This document shows positions 46,284-58,000 of a DNA stretch of 64,000 nt, piece by piece (the first letter of the stretch is position 1; the number at the start of each line of letters is the position of its first letter). The position numbers and the translations under genes were made by a program. The notes under the pieces were generated by a model. It saw only the letters and a list, made by a program, of their open reading frames with translations, was not told the origin of the DNA and made no database searches. This stretch comes from Schizochytrium sp. TIO01 (taxonomy: Eukaryota; Sar; Bigyra; Thraustochytrida; Thraustochytriidae), in contig SMSO01000032.1 of the NCBI GenBank assembly GCA_004764695.1, positions 4,773,483-4,837,482 on the forward strand. The letters are read 5' to 3'.

Positions 46284-47603
46284 ATGGCACGGCAAGGACA
46301 CGGTCGTGATCTTGCTAACGCCAACGGTGCAACGAGCGAGGGTGAGACCACCGATGTTGAGGAGGTTGACGTCGACGTGGACACAGAGTGCGAAACGGAT
46401 GTAGAAGATGCATGTTCTGAGGCTGGGTCGCCTGCCAAAAAAAACTTGCCTGCACGCCACCGACAGCAACACGGTGCCAAAGCCGTTTCCGGGCTCGAGA
46501 ATGAGCAGTCAGAAACGACTTCGGAGGATACAAAGGAGCAAAGTGGACAAATGACTAAGCTTGATGTAGGCAGCGAAACCCAAAATCCTGAGAGTGGTGA
46601 TGTGGAGGACCAGGTTGAAAACTCCGACTCAATGGAAGCAAACGCGCCTGCAAAGAAGAATCCCTCTTCAAAGAAGAAGGGACCTGCGCAATACTCGTTA
46701 ACACCCGCTCAACGCCAGGAAATCAAGAAATTGGTGGAGGACGAATCCGTACCAGCTGAGAAACGGCTTAAAAACCTTCGCGAAAAGTATGCTGAAGCAT
46801 TGATGCTGCAAAATGGCTATGAGACGTATGTCAAGGTTATGGAAAAACGTCTTGAGAGCGTGGAAAACGACCTTACCAAGAATGTACAGCTCAAGAACCG
46901 CCTCGAAGCCCTTTGTCGGGATCTCCAGGCACATAATAAGAAGATCCTTGCTGATAGCAAGCTGGCTACCCAGAAACAAGAGCAGTTGCGTATGCAATCT
47001 AACGCAGAGTTTCAATCAGCATTGGATAGCTTAAGCCAGAAGATCGAATCCAGTGGTGAGATGGAAAGGATCAATACCCAGCTGCGGAAGGCTCTGGACG
47101 ACGCAAGTGCCAGGCTCAAGCTCATTGAGGAACACCACGCAAAACAGCTTGAGGCCAAGGGCATCGAATTGCAGCTACAAAGTGCGCGTGCTGCCCAGCA
47201 ACATCAGGTCATGGAATCAAAACTCCAGGAGTATAAGTTGCGGTCTCAATTGCAAGAGAGCCTTCTTGAAGAGAATCAGTCACTCAAAGATTCATTGAGT
47301 TCCTCTAAGTCCATGTTTGATAAATTGTACAGCACGGTGGGTGATACAGATAAAGCACTGAAAGGCATGCGTCAAGAAATGAAAGGTCTGGTTCAAAACA
47401 AGGCGAAGGTTATGGAAGAGAATCGTCAGCTCCGTGAACGTTATGCAACCCTTCAGGAAACACACAAGACTGAAACAAAGCGCCTCACAGCTCAAGCTGC
47501 TACCCAGAATGCTCAGTTGGATAAACTGAAGGCATTAACGCGTTCATTCAAGCAGCAACTGGATGCCCGTGATCAAAACCAAGCTCTTGAGGTCAACCAG
47601 TAG
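46284..47603 (+). CDS. taxilin-family coiled-coil protein
   Basis: A 439-aa protein starting at an ATG. The first ~130 residues are acidic and disordered. The rest is a continuous coiled coil with the taxilin signature KNRLEALCRDLQAHNKKI (family consensus K-L-E-x-L-C-R-E-L-Q-x-x-N-K) near residue 205. Taxilins bind free syntaxins and act in vesicle traffic; some also bind the nascent-chain complex. The length and the position of the signature fit the family. Which of the animal paralogues it matches cannot be told. Confidence 0.9.
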   Translation: MARQGHGRDLANANGATSEGETTDVEEVDVDVDTECETDVEDACSEAGSPAKKNLPARHRQQHGAKAVSGLENEQSETTSEDTKEQSGQMTKLDVGSETQNPESGDVEDQVENSDSMEANAPAKKNPSSKKKGPAQYSLTPAQRQEIKKLVEDESVPAEKRLKNLREKYAEALMLQNGYETYVKVMEKRLESVENDLTKNVQLKNRLEALCRDLQAHNKKILADSKLATQKQEQLRMQSNAEFQSALDSLSQKIESSGEMERINTQLRKALDDASARLKLIEEHHAKQLEAKGIELQLQSARAAQQHQVMESKLQEYKLRSQLQESLLEENQSLKDSLSSSKSMFDKLYSTVGDTDKALKGMRQEMKGLVQNKAKVMEENRQLRERYATLQETHKTETKRLTAQAATQNAQLDKLKALTRSFKQQLDARDQNQALEVNQ

Positions 47604-47985
47604 GACTTTTTGTCCGCCAGGGGAGTTGCCACAATCTTGAGAAAGTAGATGGACATGACGGCACCCCCAACGCGAAGGCCAGCGCATGAGAACCGTTGTG
47701 GTCTTAACTTGATAGAATCATGAACGATTGAGTCACGACACCTATCAAGCATTTGAGAATGAATGAACCTGACCGTTTTTTAATCTCCTCTAGACACTGA
47801 GAACCAAAACCAAAAAATATAAAAACTATCTTTCTTTATCTGACTCTTCTGCAGACACAACACCTCGTATAGATTATCCTTCTCTAAGTTTGAGTTTTAA
47901 GAAAATGCTAGTTGGCGGATAAAAGAACTGCCAGGTTGTAAGCGTTATATATGTTTTAGATAGTTTTAGAAAGGTTTGTTTTCAG
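47604..47985. other. convergent spacer
   Basis: About 380 bp of AT-rich 3' flank between taxilin and LSM8. Confidence 0.5.
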
Positions 47986-48276
47986 CTAATGCACGATGGG
48001 TTTTAATGGGGCGGCACGAACTGTTTCAAGATCTGTTTTGGCATCAGTCTCCTCGTCGAGTGCACCCACAAGAGCAACATTTGCGCCACGGAGGATCAGA
48101 ATTCCGTACGGTACACTTTCGCAGCCTTCGTCTTCCGAATAGATACGTTCGACACAGTCCTCTATTATAAGGTTTGTTTGGCGGTCAAGTCCTCGTAGCT
48201 TACCGATGTAGTGGCGGCCGTCATTGGCAATCACAGAGATCTTTTGACCTACAAGCTCATCGAGGTGTTTGGACAT
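47986..48276 (-). CDS. LSM8: LSm8, U6 snRNA-associated Sm-like protein
   Basis: A 96-aa Sm-fold protein. Sm1 is KISVIANDGRHYIGKLRGLDRQTNLII and Sm2 is ILILRGANVALVG; the C-terminal EETDAKTDLETVRAAPLKPIVH is characteristic of LSm8 rather than LSm1. LSm8 defines the nuclear LSm2-8 ring that binds the 3' end of U6 snRNA, so its presence agrees with active splicing in this organism. Single exon, ATG start. Confidence 0.95.
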   Translation of the reverse strand: MSKHLDELVGQKISVIANDGRHYIGKLRGLDRQTNLIIEDCVERIYSEDEGCESVPYGILILRGANVALVGALDEETDAKTDLETVRAAPLKPIVH

Positions 48277-50282
48277 GGGCTCTAAAATGAGAAACCCAGA
48301 TGTGTGTAGAAAAGAAGGATCTTGTTTTGATCTTGTTTTGCAGGGGTTTTCAGTAGCCTAATTCTCAGTAACAATATTAGCAGCCTTTTCAGAGCACGAG
48401 GTAGAGAACCACGAAAGGAACAGTGCAAAAAGAAATACTAGAACGAGCTGCCAGCTTTGCACCTCACCAGCACGAGGACCAAACAAACACCGCTTTGACC
48501 CTTCTTCCACAACAACTGAGTTGTGCAGATTCGAGGTCCACTGTATATAATTCCAACAAGAAGAAGAAGAAGAAGAAGAAGAAGCAAAGAGCCGCAATAC
48601 CAAGCGCTTACGTCAGTCTCAAAACTGTCCTTATGTTCCACCCTCCAGGTTGTATCCCTTTGCTAACCTCAGGGAAAACAATAAATTTTTAAACAACAGT
48701 AGACTAGTAGTCGTCCTCGAAGCCAGACAATGTAACAATAAGAACCAAGCCCAGCTTCCGTGGTCCCGAATTCAAGTGACGACAAACCGTCTGTAAAACG
48801 GGCGAAAATATCCTAAGCTTTTCCAGTAAGGTTACCCGTTTCCTTGGAATGTATGAGAAGCTGAGCCTGTGGCCAACGCCAAGGAATCCTTGAGATTGCC
48901 ACGCCAAAGTAGAACTACAAGTCAATCGTAGTCCCGCTGGATTGAGTGTAGATACAAGAAAAACAGCGGCAAGAGTCACACCAAGAACACCAACCAACTA
49001 CCCGCAAACTGTGCTGACCTCGCCGGACCGTAGGTTGTCGACAAATTAACTCACACCTCGAGGGTACTCTTTGGCCATAACCCTCGCTCTCCCCACTCCT
49101 CGCAGCGCGCTCCCAGGGGTGCAAGGTCGATAGTCTCGCAATCGCTCGCCGCGGTATCGAAACTACAACAATACGGAATTGAAGGCCCCTTCGCTTGTCT
49201 CCCCTTCTCCCGGAATTCCATACATTATTCCCGGAATTCCTTATTCATCGGAGTTGGGGTGTACTCCTCGCATCAAAAATAGAACGGTCCAGAAGGTTAA
49301 TATTCATACCCACCTTTATTTGCTACTTAACTCCGCATATGCCCCCAAAGTTTCATATAGCATAAGCAGGTATTTATCGAAAAGAACAAAGTGCATCACA
49401 GAAATAAATACAAGTTTATAAGTGCCCAAGAGAGCGCACTTTCTCCGCGTAGTACTAGTAATGTAGGTAGTGGCCCGAATTGCTATTTCTGGCGCGTTTG
49501 CACGTGCCACGAACCCTCAACTGGCGATCGGGCGAGCGCGAGACCGCTCACGGGCGGACGCTCAGCAACCCTGCAGGCCTCCTGCGCCTGCTGGGTAGCG
49601 ATAACTGAGCCTCGGTGACGGTTGTAGACCCCGGGGGTCTGGCGGAGCCCATTTGGCGCGTGTCTTGGGGCCATTTTGCATCGTCAATTCAATTCACTCT
49701 ATTTTGCTCGCGCGTATTCTACCTCTGCTATCGAGTTGTGCCTGCGCTTGCTTGCCTGCGTGGCTTGGGGACAAAGGGGAAAGAGCTGAAAGTAACTGAG
49801 ACTCCACACTGCTTGCCTGGTTGCTTGAAACTTGCTTGCTTGAGAAGTGAGTAGGTACAAGGACCAAAGAACATACTATTACACATTTGTGTATACATCC
49901 TGTTTAGTTCCGTGTATAGCTTCTGCGCGATTGTGTTACGTATTCGAAGCAGAGCAATAGCACTGCAAGCAGCTTTTCTTGTGGAGAATCTTCGTTGGTT
50001 TTTCTTTACGCGTGCTCTCGTCTGGCTGTACGTGGCTCAGTAGATTGAGTGACTGCGTAGTGCGTATTTACTCTCACAATTTATTTGTACCTGGGCAGTG
50101 TAGACAACCTGAAGCAGATTTCTCAAAAGGTCAAAAGATCCATATTCAAATTGGGAGCGGTTACTGAAGAAGACTTTGAATTAGTTCTCAAGGCTATTCG
50201 AGCAAAAATTGGTTGCTCATTGGAGCTTTTATTGTGAAGGAAGTACCCCTTTAGAAGAAAGCCCTTAGATCTAATCATTAAA
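48277..50282. promoter_or_regulatory. divergent 2-kb intergenic region
   Basis: Upstream region of LSM8 (-) and the giant kinase gene (+). It contains a (GAA)n run at 48557-48584. Short frames here have no recognisable features. Confidence 0.4.
48557..48584. repeat. (GAA)n microsatellite
   Basis: Nine AAG/GAA units about 280 bp upstream of LSM8. Confidence 0.9.
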
Positions 50283-53200
50283 ATGGGTACGACTTTCTCA
50301 AGCGGAAATGCCGCAGCACAAGGAAATCTTCAGGAGTCTTGGGAACGTCGCATGGAGCATGGTCTTGAAATGAGCTCTGGTCTGGGATCCCAAGGCGACC
50401 TACAGGGATTAACAGAGAGTGAAAAGAAATCGCTTTGGAAACTCAAGAACACGACTGCATCGGAGGCAAGAAAGCAATTTGAGCACGCACTTAGGGGCTC
50501 AAACCTGTTCAAACAGGCAAACCGAGAACTCGTGACTGAACTTTTTGATGAAGCAGTACCAATCTTTGTGAAGAAGGATCAAGTCATTTTAGAGAAAGGG
50601 GCAGTAGGACAAGTTATGTTTATTGTAGTTAAGGGTGCCGTTTCTGCCCACAAGAATTCAGATCTCTCTCATTACAGACTAAGACAGCTAAAGGACTCTG
50701 GTGATATGATAAAGCAGTTTCAGAGCTTTATTAAAGGACCTGAATACTCAAGTTCTGATGATGAGCAGAATGATCTGGATAGCGATAATGACTTTGATGA
50801 TAGTGGGGATATAGAGGAAAGCGAGACTGAGAGTGATGGCCCTGGTCATGGAAGCCCAAAGGATAGTTCTGAGTACCCTGAATCTATTGCATCTTCTGTT
50901 TCTTCTCTCTCAAATTTAAAAAGAAGACTGAGCAGACGCAGATCAGAGATGCTCAATGTTCAGGTAAAAGGTACTGATGACACACCTTCTAACAATGTTG
51001 CAAACGCACGTGCGCAATCCTCCGTGGAACATGACCGAAGCAGGACCCCAGATAAGGTGGTAGATTCTTCTCAAAGCCAACACAAGACCCGGCTCGAGAG
51101 AAATCGCACTTTAAGAGGTCTTTTCAGTCGCCGCAGGATTGATACTTCTGAATCGCGATCTTTGGATGATAACAAACATGCCCGACAGACTCTGTCAACT
51201 GTTGGTACTGGAGTTTCTAACGCCACTAGTCTCTCTTCAAGTGAGCCAAGAGAGACCTTTACATCGGGCAGCAGCCGCAGCGACCTTATCGACGCTATTG
51301 AAACCGTAGAAGATAAGGAGTATGGTCATGTGGGTCATCTGATTCGTGGTACTACGAGGATGCAAAAGTCCCTCGGTCCAGGACGTGCTTTTGGTACTCA
51401 TTGCGTTCTTGTGAACACACCACATTCTTGGACGGTTTCTGCAAAACGAGACACTTTATTGCTGGCAATTCATCGGGTTCAGTTTCAAGAAGTTACTCAG
51501 CGTGTGTCCCAGCGAAGTCGCCTTCGCGAGGACGAGAAAGAACGTGAAGGCTGGCTATTGCGGTTTCCTTTCTTAGCCCAACTCAAACCAGAGAGCCTCT
51601 CCCAGCTTGCCAAGGAGATAACATCGTGCTCATTTGCACCAGGAGAAGTTGTTTGTGGATACGGGGAGCCGCTTGAAGGCATGTATGTAGTAATGACAGG
51701 AACACTGGCCTTTCGTAGCACCAACGGGGAAGAGGTACGCTGGTTCCACCAGGGGGATTGTGTTGGCCGTGGCATTTTTATGCTTGCTTCTGACAAACTC
51801 ATGGCACGTTGCAGAGCGGCCTCTCTTGAAAGTGGCCTTGAAATTGCTGTTTCAGGAGAAGATCATGTAGAGTGCATCTTTCTTGAATGGAAACGTTTGG
51901 TACAGCGTAGCTCAAACTACCCATCGTTGAATCCATTCTTTGCCTCAGGCTCAATCAAGTCTCTTATCACTGGTGATGACCGCAAAGCTGGTAAGGCGCT
52001 AGCACAACAGCAGCTGCAGCTGCAGCTGCAGGAGCACAAGCTTACTCAGTCTAAGGCATCTTCGAACAAAGATGCTGTCCAGACTGAGAATCAGGCTGAG
52101 ACTTCTTTGATTGAGATTGGTGCTGAAGTTAGTATAAACCTAGCACGGGATGCGCTCCAATCATGTCCGCTGTTCGCACTCTTAGATATGAATGAAATCA
52201 GCGATCTCGCTGAAAGCTTTGAGCTTTGCATCTTTGACGATGACGACGAAATATTCTCAGAAGGTGATGCCCTCGATGATGATCAAGCAATCTACTTAAT
52301 TCTGCATGGTGTGGTTGAGCTGTCTGGTCTCGTACTACCTTTCTGGGAGTTTGCTCAAACTGCTGTGCTTGCAGAGCTCAATGAAAGGAATCTCCGCAAC
52401 GATAGCAGGTGGAGTACCAATTCTTACTCCCCACTGCGGCGCGGATTGAGTCAGCAATCCCTTTCACCAGATTCGATAGATGCAGTAACATTTGCCCCAC
52501 CTGGCGTTGTAGGACGTACAAAGGATCAAGTGCTGCTGCTGGATGGAGACACCTTTGGTGAAGAGTGCTTAGAACGTGGTTCGCGAGGTGTTCACTCTAC
52601 CTCCTGTAAGGCGCTTGGAGCAGTTGTATGCGCACGCATACCAAAGGACCTCCTTGAGCGCGTCGGAGTACTTGAGAAGGTCCAGCGTGTTTACCTTGGT
52701 GCATACCAACCACCTACCTCAGAAATCAATCGTCGTAAATCCTCTACTTCCTCTGCAGGTAAGCGTCCTGCATGGCGCCGCCTTGCTGCGATGTCACTTG
52801 CTGAATCCTTCTCTATGAGTGACAACTTCTTACTTCTGCACGACCTTCTTGAATTCGAGCCTGGCGAAGACGGCACGATGCAAGCGCGGCGTCGCTCTCT
52901 TATGCGCACAATCAATCGTGAAAATCTTAAGGTTGTTTCAAGACTTCATGAAACTCGAACGACCAATGTTTTCCTGGCACTCCATGCCCCAACCATTCAA
53001 CTATGTGTAGTCAAGAGTACAAATGTAGAGCGTGCGAATGAAGATGGTATGGGTCGTTTTGTGTTGACTGAGCAGACGATTCTTTCACAAGTCGAGAGTC
53101 CATTTATCATCAAACTTCTTAGTGCTTGGAATGAAAGCCCGTCAACTTTGGTGGCACTTGAACCGGCTCTGGCTGGCTCTCTTGAGCACCGCTTGACAGT

Positions 53201-54614
53201 CCTCCCAAAAGGTATGCGTAACCAGTTTGGGGGTATGCCTTTTCACATATGTCGCTTTTTTGCTGCGGGTATTCTGATGGGTCTAAAGCATCTTTATGAA
53301 CTACGTATTGTGCACCGAGATATCAAGACAGTCAATATATTGGTGGATCATCATGGATATCCTAAACTGGCTGATTTTGGCGTGAGTAAAGCTCTGGATC
53401 ATCGCACATCTCGCACTGCAACTTTTGTTGGTTCTCCACGATTTATGGCCCCAGAGCAAGCTGCTCTCGCTAGTGGAAACAGCAGTGGCTACGGAATTGG
53501 TGTCGATTGGTGGGCCTTTGGCTGTGTGCTGTACAAAATTGCAACCGGTGAGGACTGTTTCTCAATCAGTCGTCCGCGCCGCGCACAGAATAGTAGTGGG
53601 GCACAACGTAATACAAGTACAGACAGCTTTGATTCCATCCTCGGTTCTATTATGAGCTTTGGGGAAAAGCACCGTAGTAAGAGTGGTTTGAGTCCATATG
53701 AAGCATTAACAGCACGCCGCAATGACCGCCATCTGAAGTATTTTTGTGATGGCGCTCTTAAGATGATATCCACGGATGAGGCCCGAGTCTGGCGTATATA
53801 CGGTGAATTCGTCGCGGCTCTACTCCACCCCGATGCTAAATTACGCCTTGGAGCGAACCATTGGGGCCCTCGCAGTGCTCAATACCACCCTCTTTTTCTA
53901 GAGATTCCTGAAAATGACATTGAACCGTGCAACTTTGATGCTCTATTTAGCAGACATATTCCTGCCCCATGGGTTCCTCGGCGCGAAGATCTTATTGTCG
54001 ACGTCAATCAGCTGCGTCGGATGCACAAGGAAATTCGATTGGAAAGACGACAAAAGAAGTCACAAGGTCCCTCCATGCAGGTGGTTATGGAGGACGATTC
54101 TGATTCTCCCGACGAGGAAGATGATAAATCTGACTCCGAAAGCCACAGTCGATCATCGAAGCGACTATCAGGCAGCGCCGCAAGAGGCATGAATTTACTT
54201 ACAGCAACGAAAAAGATGCAAGCCCTCTCAGTTGCAACACTACACACGGTGACATCGGAAGTTACGGAAGCTGACCAAGATGACCAGGCAATGGCTGATG
54301 AAGAGCGCAGCCCAACTATTGAGGAAGGTGTCCGACATCGCCTGGAAATTGAAAGCAACCAACTCATGGGGCCTTCACTGCGTCGTAAGCGTCAGCTTCG
54401 CGAGGAAATGATGCTCGCTAATAGAAGACGGGCTAAGATTTTAGAGCTCAAGCGTCGAACCCAAATGACCGGGTCTATCGGGGCAGCGGTTCTTTATCGT
54501 GTTATATCAGCTGAGGAGCACCATCAGGGAATGCTTTCACAAGTTGTCCAGGATGCCATCCAAGCGCATGCCTCTATCGCTAGTGGTGATGACAAAGATT
54601 ACCATTCAATTTGA
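50283..54614 (+). CDS. giant PKG-like kinase with three cyclic-nucleotide-binding-type domains
   Basis: A 1443-aa protein. The N terminus MGTTFSSG fits an N-myristoylation site (Gly2, Ser6), suggesting membrane attachment. Three CNB-fold regions follow: one at about residues 69-400 split by a ~200-aa acidic Ser-rich insert, one at about 423-545, and one at about 623-810. Their phosphate-binding cassettes are degenerate (AFGTHCVLVN, CVGRGIFMLA, FGEECLERGS). The usual Glu survives only in the third and the usual Arg-Ala/Thr pair is not clear in any. The kinase domain (about 879-1220) has Lys911, HRDIK at 1011, DFG at 1031-1033 and FMAPE ending at 1058, but its Gly-rich loop is replaced by SRLHETRTTNVF. 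A charged, partly coiled tail follows. The order resembles PKG. Ligand binding is doubtful; catalysis is plausible. Confidence 0.93.
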   Translation: MGTTFSSGNAAAQGNLQESWERRMEHGLEMSSGLGSQGDLQGLTESEKKSLWKLKNTTASEARKQFEHALRGSNLFKQANRELVTELFDEAVPIFVKKDQVILEKGAVGQVMFIVVKGAVSAHKNSDLSHYRLRQLKDSGDMIKQFQSFIKGPEYSSSDDEQNDLDSDNDFDDSGDIEESETESDGPGHGSPKDSSEYPESIASSVSSLSNLKRRLSRRRSEMLNVQVKGTDDTPSNNVANARAQSSVEHDRSRTPDKVVDSSQSQHKTRLERNRTLRGLFSRRRIDTSESRSLDDNKHARQTLSTVGTGVSNATSLSSSEPRETFTSGSSRSDLIDAIETVEDKEYGHVGHLIRGTTRMQKSLGPGRAFGTHCVLVNTPHSWTVSAKRDTLLLAIHRVQFQEVTQRVSQRSRLREDEKEREGWLLRFPFLAQLKPESLSQLAKEITSCSFAPGEVVCGYGEPLEGMYVVMTGTLAFRSTNGEEVRWFHQGDCVGRGIFMLASDKLMARCRAASLESGLEIAVSGEDHVECIFLEWKRLVQRSSNYPSLNPFFASGSIKSLITGDDRKAGKALAQQQLQLQLQEHKLTQSKASSNKDAVQTENQAETSLIEIGAEVSINLARDALQSCPLFALLDMNEISDLAESFELCIFDDDDEIFSEGDALDDDQAIYLILHGVVELSGLVLPFWEFAQTAVLAELNERNLRNDSRWSTNSYSPLRRGLSQQSLSPDSIDAVTFAPPGVVGRTKDQVLLLDGDTFGEECLERGSRGVHSTSCKALGAVVCARIPKDLLERVGVLEKVQRVYLGAYQPPTSEINRRKSSTSSAGKRPAWRRLAAMSLAESFSMSDNFLLLHDLLEFEPGEDGTMQARRRSLMRTINRENLKVVSRLHETRTTNVFLALHAPTIQLCVVKSTNVERANEDGMGRFVLTEQTILSQVESPFIIKLLSAWNESPSTLVALEPALAGSLEHRLTVLPKGMRNQFGGMPFHICRFFAAGILMGLKHLYELRIVHRDIKTVNILVDHHGYPKLADFGVSKALDHRTSRTATFVGSPRFMAPEQAALASGNSSGYGIGVDWWAFGCVLYKIATGEDCFSISRPRRAQNSSGAQRNTSTDSFDSILGSIMSFGEKHRSKSGLSPYEALTARRNDRHLKYFCDGALKMISTDEARVWRIYGEFVAALLHPDAKLRLGANHWGPRSAQYHPLFLEIPENDIEPCNFDALFSRHIPAPWVPRREDLIVDVNQLRRMHKEIRLERRQKKSQGPSMQVVMEDDSDSPDEEDDKSDSESHSRSSKRLSGSAARGMNLLTATKKMQALSVATLHTVTSEVTEADQDDQAMADEERSPTIEEGVRHRLEIESNQLMGPSLRRKRQLREEMMLANRRRAKILELKRRTQMTGSIGAAVLYRVISAEEHHQGMLSQVVQDAIQAHASIASGDDKDYHSI

Positions 54615-55010
54615 TCATTATATCATTATTTGATACATCTCACTTGCTAGCTGCGGTTAAAGGTAGGGACAGGGCGCACTGTACCTTTGTAAATGGGCTT
54701 TTTGTTTATAGCTGCCCATGCATGACCTATCAAGTTTCTACCGCAGCACTTCGAAAATTTGTTCAACAACTGTTCCTGTTATTTTGTTATGTTTTTTATT
54801 CTTTCTTTTAAGATTTTTCGCAAATTTCTCCGTATTTAGTTTCCCCTTGGTCTTTCATTAATTCTTCGATAACTCTAACACTAATCTAACAATCAACATC
54901 CCTCTGTCTCGCTAAACTCCAGAAAGCTTGATTTTACTTGGGTGAAAATTGTTTGTGACAGGAACGGTACATAAAAAGGCGCAGCCTTTCATTTAATTAA
55001 CTAAATCATT
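54615..55010. other. tail-to-tail spacer between the two giant kinase genes
   Basis: AT-rich 400-bp segment carrying both 3' ends. Nothing else seen. Confidence 0.5.
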
Positions 55011-58000
55011 CTAAGCATACGAAGGTCTAGATTCCCTTTCCAACATGGCCTCAAGCCTCGACTCAATCTCAGCAAAATTAGGTCGCTGCGATGCATCGGC
55101 GCTCCAGCACTCTCGAATGAGTTCTTCCATGGGAACAGGAACGTTGGAAGGCATGCGAGGGCGCAAGCCTTCGCGAGCCACTTGATAAAGCACCTGAGTT
55201 GCGTGCAATCTCGGGTAGGGTTGTCTACGAGAGTAAATTTGCCATAAGACGACAGCAAATGAGTACACATCTGCTTTTGCAGAGTAACCATCGTCACGCG
55301 ATACTATAACTTCGGGGGCAACCCAAGAAGCTGTACCTACAAAAGAGCGGACAGATTGGCTCTCAAGTTTAAATCGTGCAAGCCCAAAATCGCATACTTT
55401 GACAGTCAGATCAGGCATAGAAACGAGAAGGTTTGATGTTTTGATATCGCGGTGAAGAATTTGAGGATTAGATTCATGAAGCACTCTGATGCCTCTTGCG
55501 GCACCCAAGGCCAACTTGAGGCGCCACTGAGAGTCAAGAGAGTCTAAGTCCCATGAACTTCGAGAAGCGCTGCGCTCTCGGCTTGGAGTGACTGCACCTG
55601 CACCACGCTGTTTACGGCCCCGTCGCACAGTGATATGGTTCATATTTACAGGTTGGTTCTCTGGCAAGGCCCTTGAATGTGGTGCTGCATTGGCTGAGAC
55701 TTTATGATCATCCAAGAGAATGCCTAACATTGAACCAGAGGCGACTAATTCCATCACCAAACAGATATGCTGAGGTTGTGAACTCATTCCATAGAATGAG
55801 ACTAGATTTGGGTGAGCAGGGAGCCCTCGCATAACCTGTGCTTCGCGACGAAAATCAAGCAACGCTCGAGCGCTTAGGGATGATGTAGCATGGAATGTTT
55901 TAATCGCAACACGCTGGCCGTGAAAGACGCCTTCATGAACTTCACCAAAAGAGCCACGGCCAATACAGGTACCGAAGACGAGGTCGGCAGGGTCTATTTC
56001 CCATGCAGAATCATTTTGAGCCTGTGCCATGCGCTGCTTCTCATCGACTCCACCAAATCTATACAACATTGAAGAGTTAGTATTTTCTTGAATTGGTGCC
56101 AAGATATCTAAATTCTCCTGTACATAGCTCGTGCTACGGTCAATACTACTCTTTGAAAGGTTGTTCTGTTGCTGCAACACTGAAGATGCGCGAGCATATG
56201 TGTTACCAACTTGATCATCTATTGTAACTATGTTTTCCACTTCATTTGCCTCAGAGCTGTCCTTTGCGTCGTTTCCGATGTCAATTGGCTCCGAAAGAAC
56301 TGGTACTTGAGCTTCAAGAGAGGAGAGGAGTTGAGGCAGAAAGTCTTGCCACATTCGTGACTGCTGGCGCGCATGTTCGATTTGGTGTTGTACGAAGGTG
56401 GTTACGTGATTGATCATCTCCTGTTTGTTTCTCGAAGCAAGCCATGTAGCTTCAAGTGACGCATCCGCGCGCGTGCTTTTCACCTTGTCTTCAAGATTAG
56501 TAAGGTTTTCCTTAAGGCGTTTTCGTTCAGTCGGGTTTACTTGCTTGGCTCTTGATCCAGTAGCCTCACTGCTGTTATTGTTATTAGTGTTCTGTACATC
56601 ATCTTCATCATTAAGACCTGCGTGAGCGCCCATGTGTATACTTTCTAGGAGAGATCGCTTGATGCGGCATGAACGCTGTAGCAAAACGACTGAATGAGCA
56701 CGGTTTTCAAACCATGCAGTAGATTCCTCCAAAGAACGATGCCACTCTTTGAGTTGCATCTTGGTTTCCATTGTGCGAATACACGCAGCACGATTTGAAG
56801 TCGCTGTTAAGACATCAATTCGAGACAAGGAAGATAACAACTCTACGACAGCCATTGCCGAGTATGACAGTGGCAGCCTGTCATTAGTGAGGGGTACTTC
56901 AGAAAAAATATCAGCTTCGCACGGCGAACGACCCTCCGCCGTCAGTGGTGTATCTGCTCCAAATGCGCACCTAAGCTCCTGTACACGGCGAGGGTCACTT
57001 GCCAATTCACGGATCTCGGGAAGTTCAGTTGCTGCAAGAAATTTACACGCTTTCGCTCTGCTCTCTAGAAGTTCTGCTTGGCGTACGTAACAGGCGGCAA
57101 GCTTCTCCATACGTTTATAACACTTTCGCAGATTTCGCTGATACTCACCACCAAGAATCACGCGAACATCACCATCTCGGTGGCGAGTGGAACCTGTTAG
57201 TAAAAGTCGATTCAGGGTCTCTATATCTACCGTGGCGTGTTCAGCAATTCGCTGTCCATTGTGCAATATAACATTCGGTTTACGGTGTGCAATATCGACA
57301 ACTTCGTCACTAGCCATTGCTGACGAGGCCCATTCAGCCGATTTCCTCCTTCTTGAGCGCTTGTCCCTAGCTCGTTGGGAGACCCGTGCATAATATTCTG
57401 GTTTTGCTTGATCTAAAGGGCATCTCTGAAAGAAGGTTTGCGTTGGTTCAGCCTTGTGGAGTACAGGGTGAACTACGATAATAGCGATAAAGTGCTCAAG
57501 AGCGTGCATGCGTGCATCAAGAAAGGTTTCATTGAAACGACCTAAAAATTGTTTTCGAGGAAGCGGTGGAATGACACTTTCGTCACCATACCATTGTGCC
57601 AGCTCCTCGCGTAGCCAGGTAAAGTCACTATATCTTCGAAGTACCTCAAAGCCAGGGAGACCCTCGTTGCCCTCCACCAGAACACGAAAACTAGTAAACG
57701 AGCGTAACCCAAAAACTGCCCCAGGAACTGCTTGCTCAGCAATCTCTAAGCGGATGCCACAGGCCAGTTCGCTACGCCTTGGTACCCCTTCGTTGTCAAT
57801 TTGTGGGTCAATAAACTCTTTGCCAACAAACAGTACTTGCACAGCTCCATCAAATCCAACCATTGCACGTCTTAACAGAGGCTTTTCTGAGCTCAAGGTC
57901 TTGCTTGATGAAATATGGAGGCTCCATTGCACAACCTCCTTTAGATTGTCAAGTTTTTGGGGAAGAATTGCTACACGAACCCTTTCTACAATATCATACC

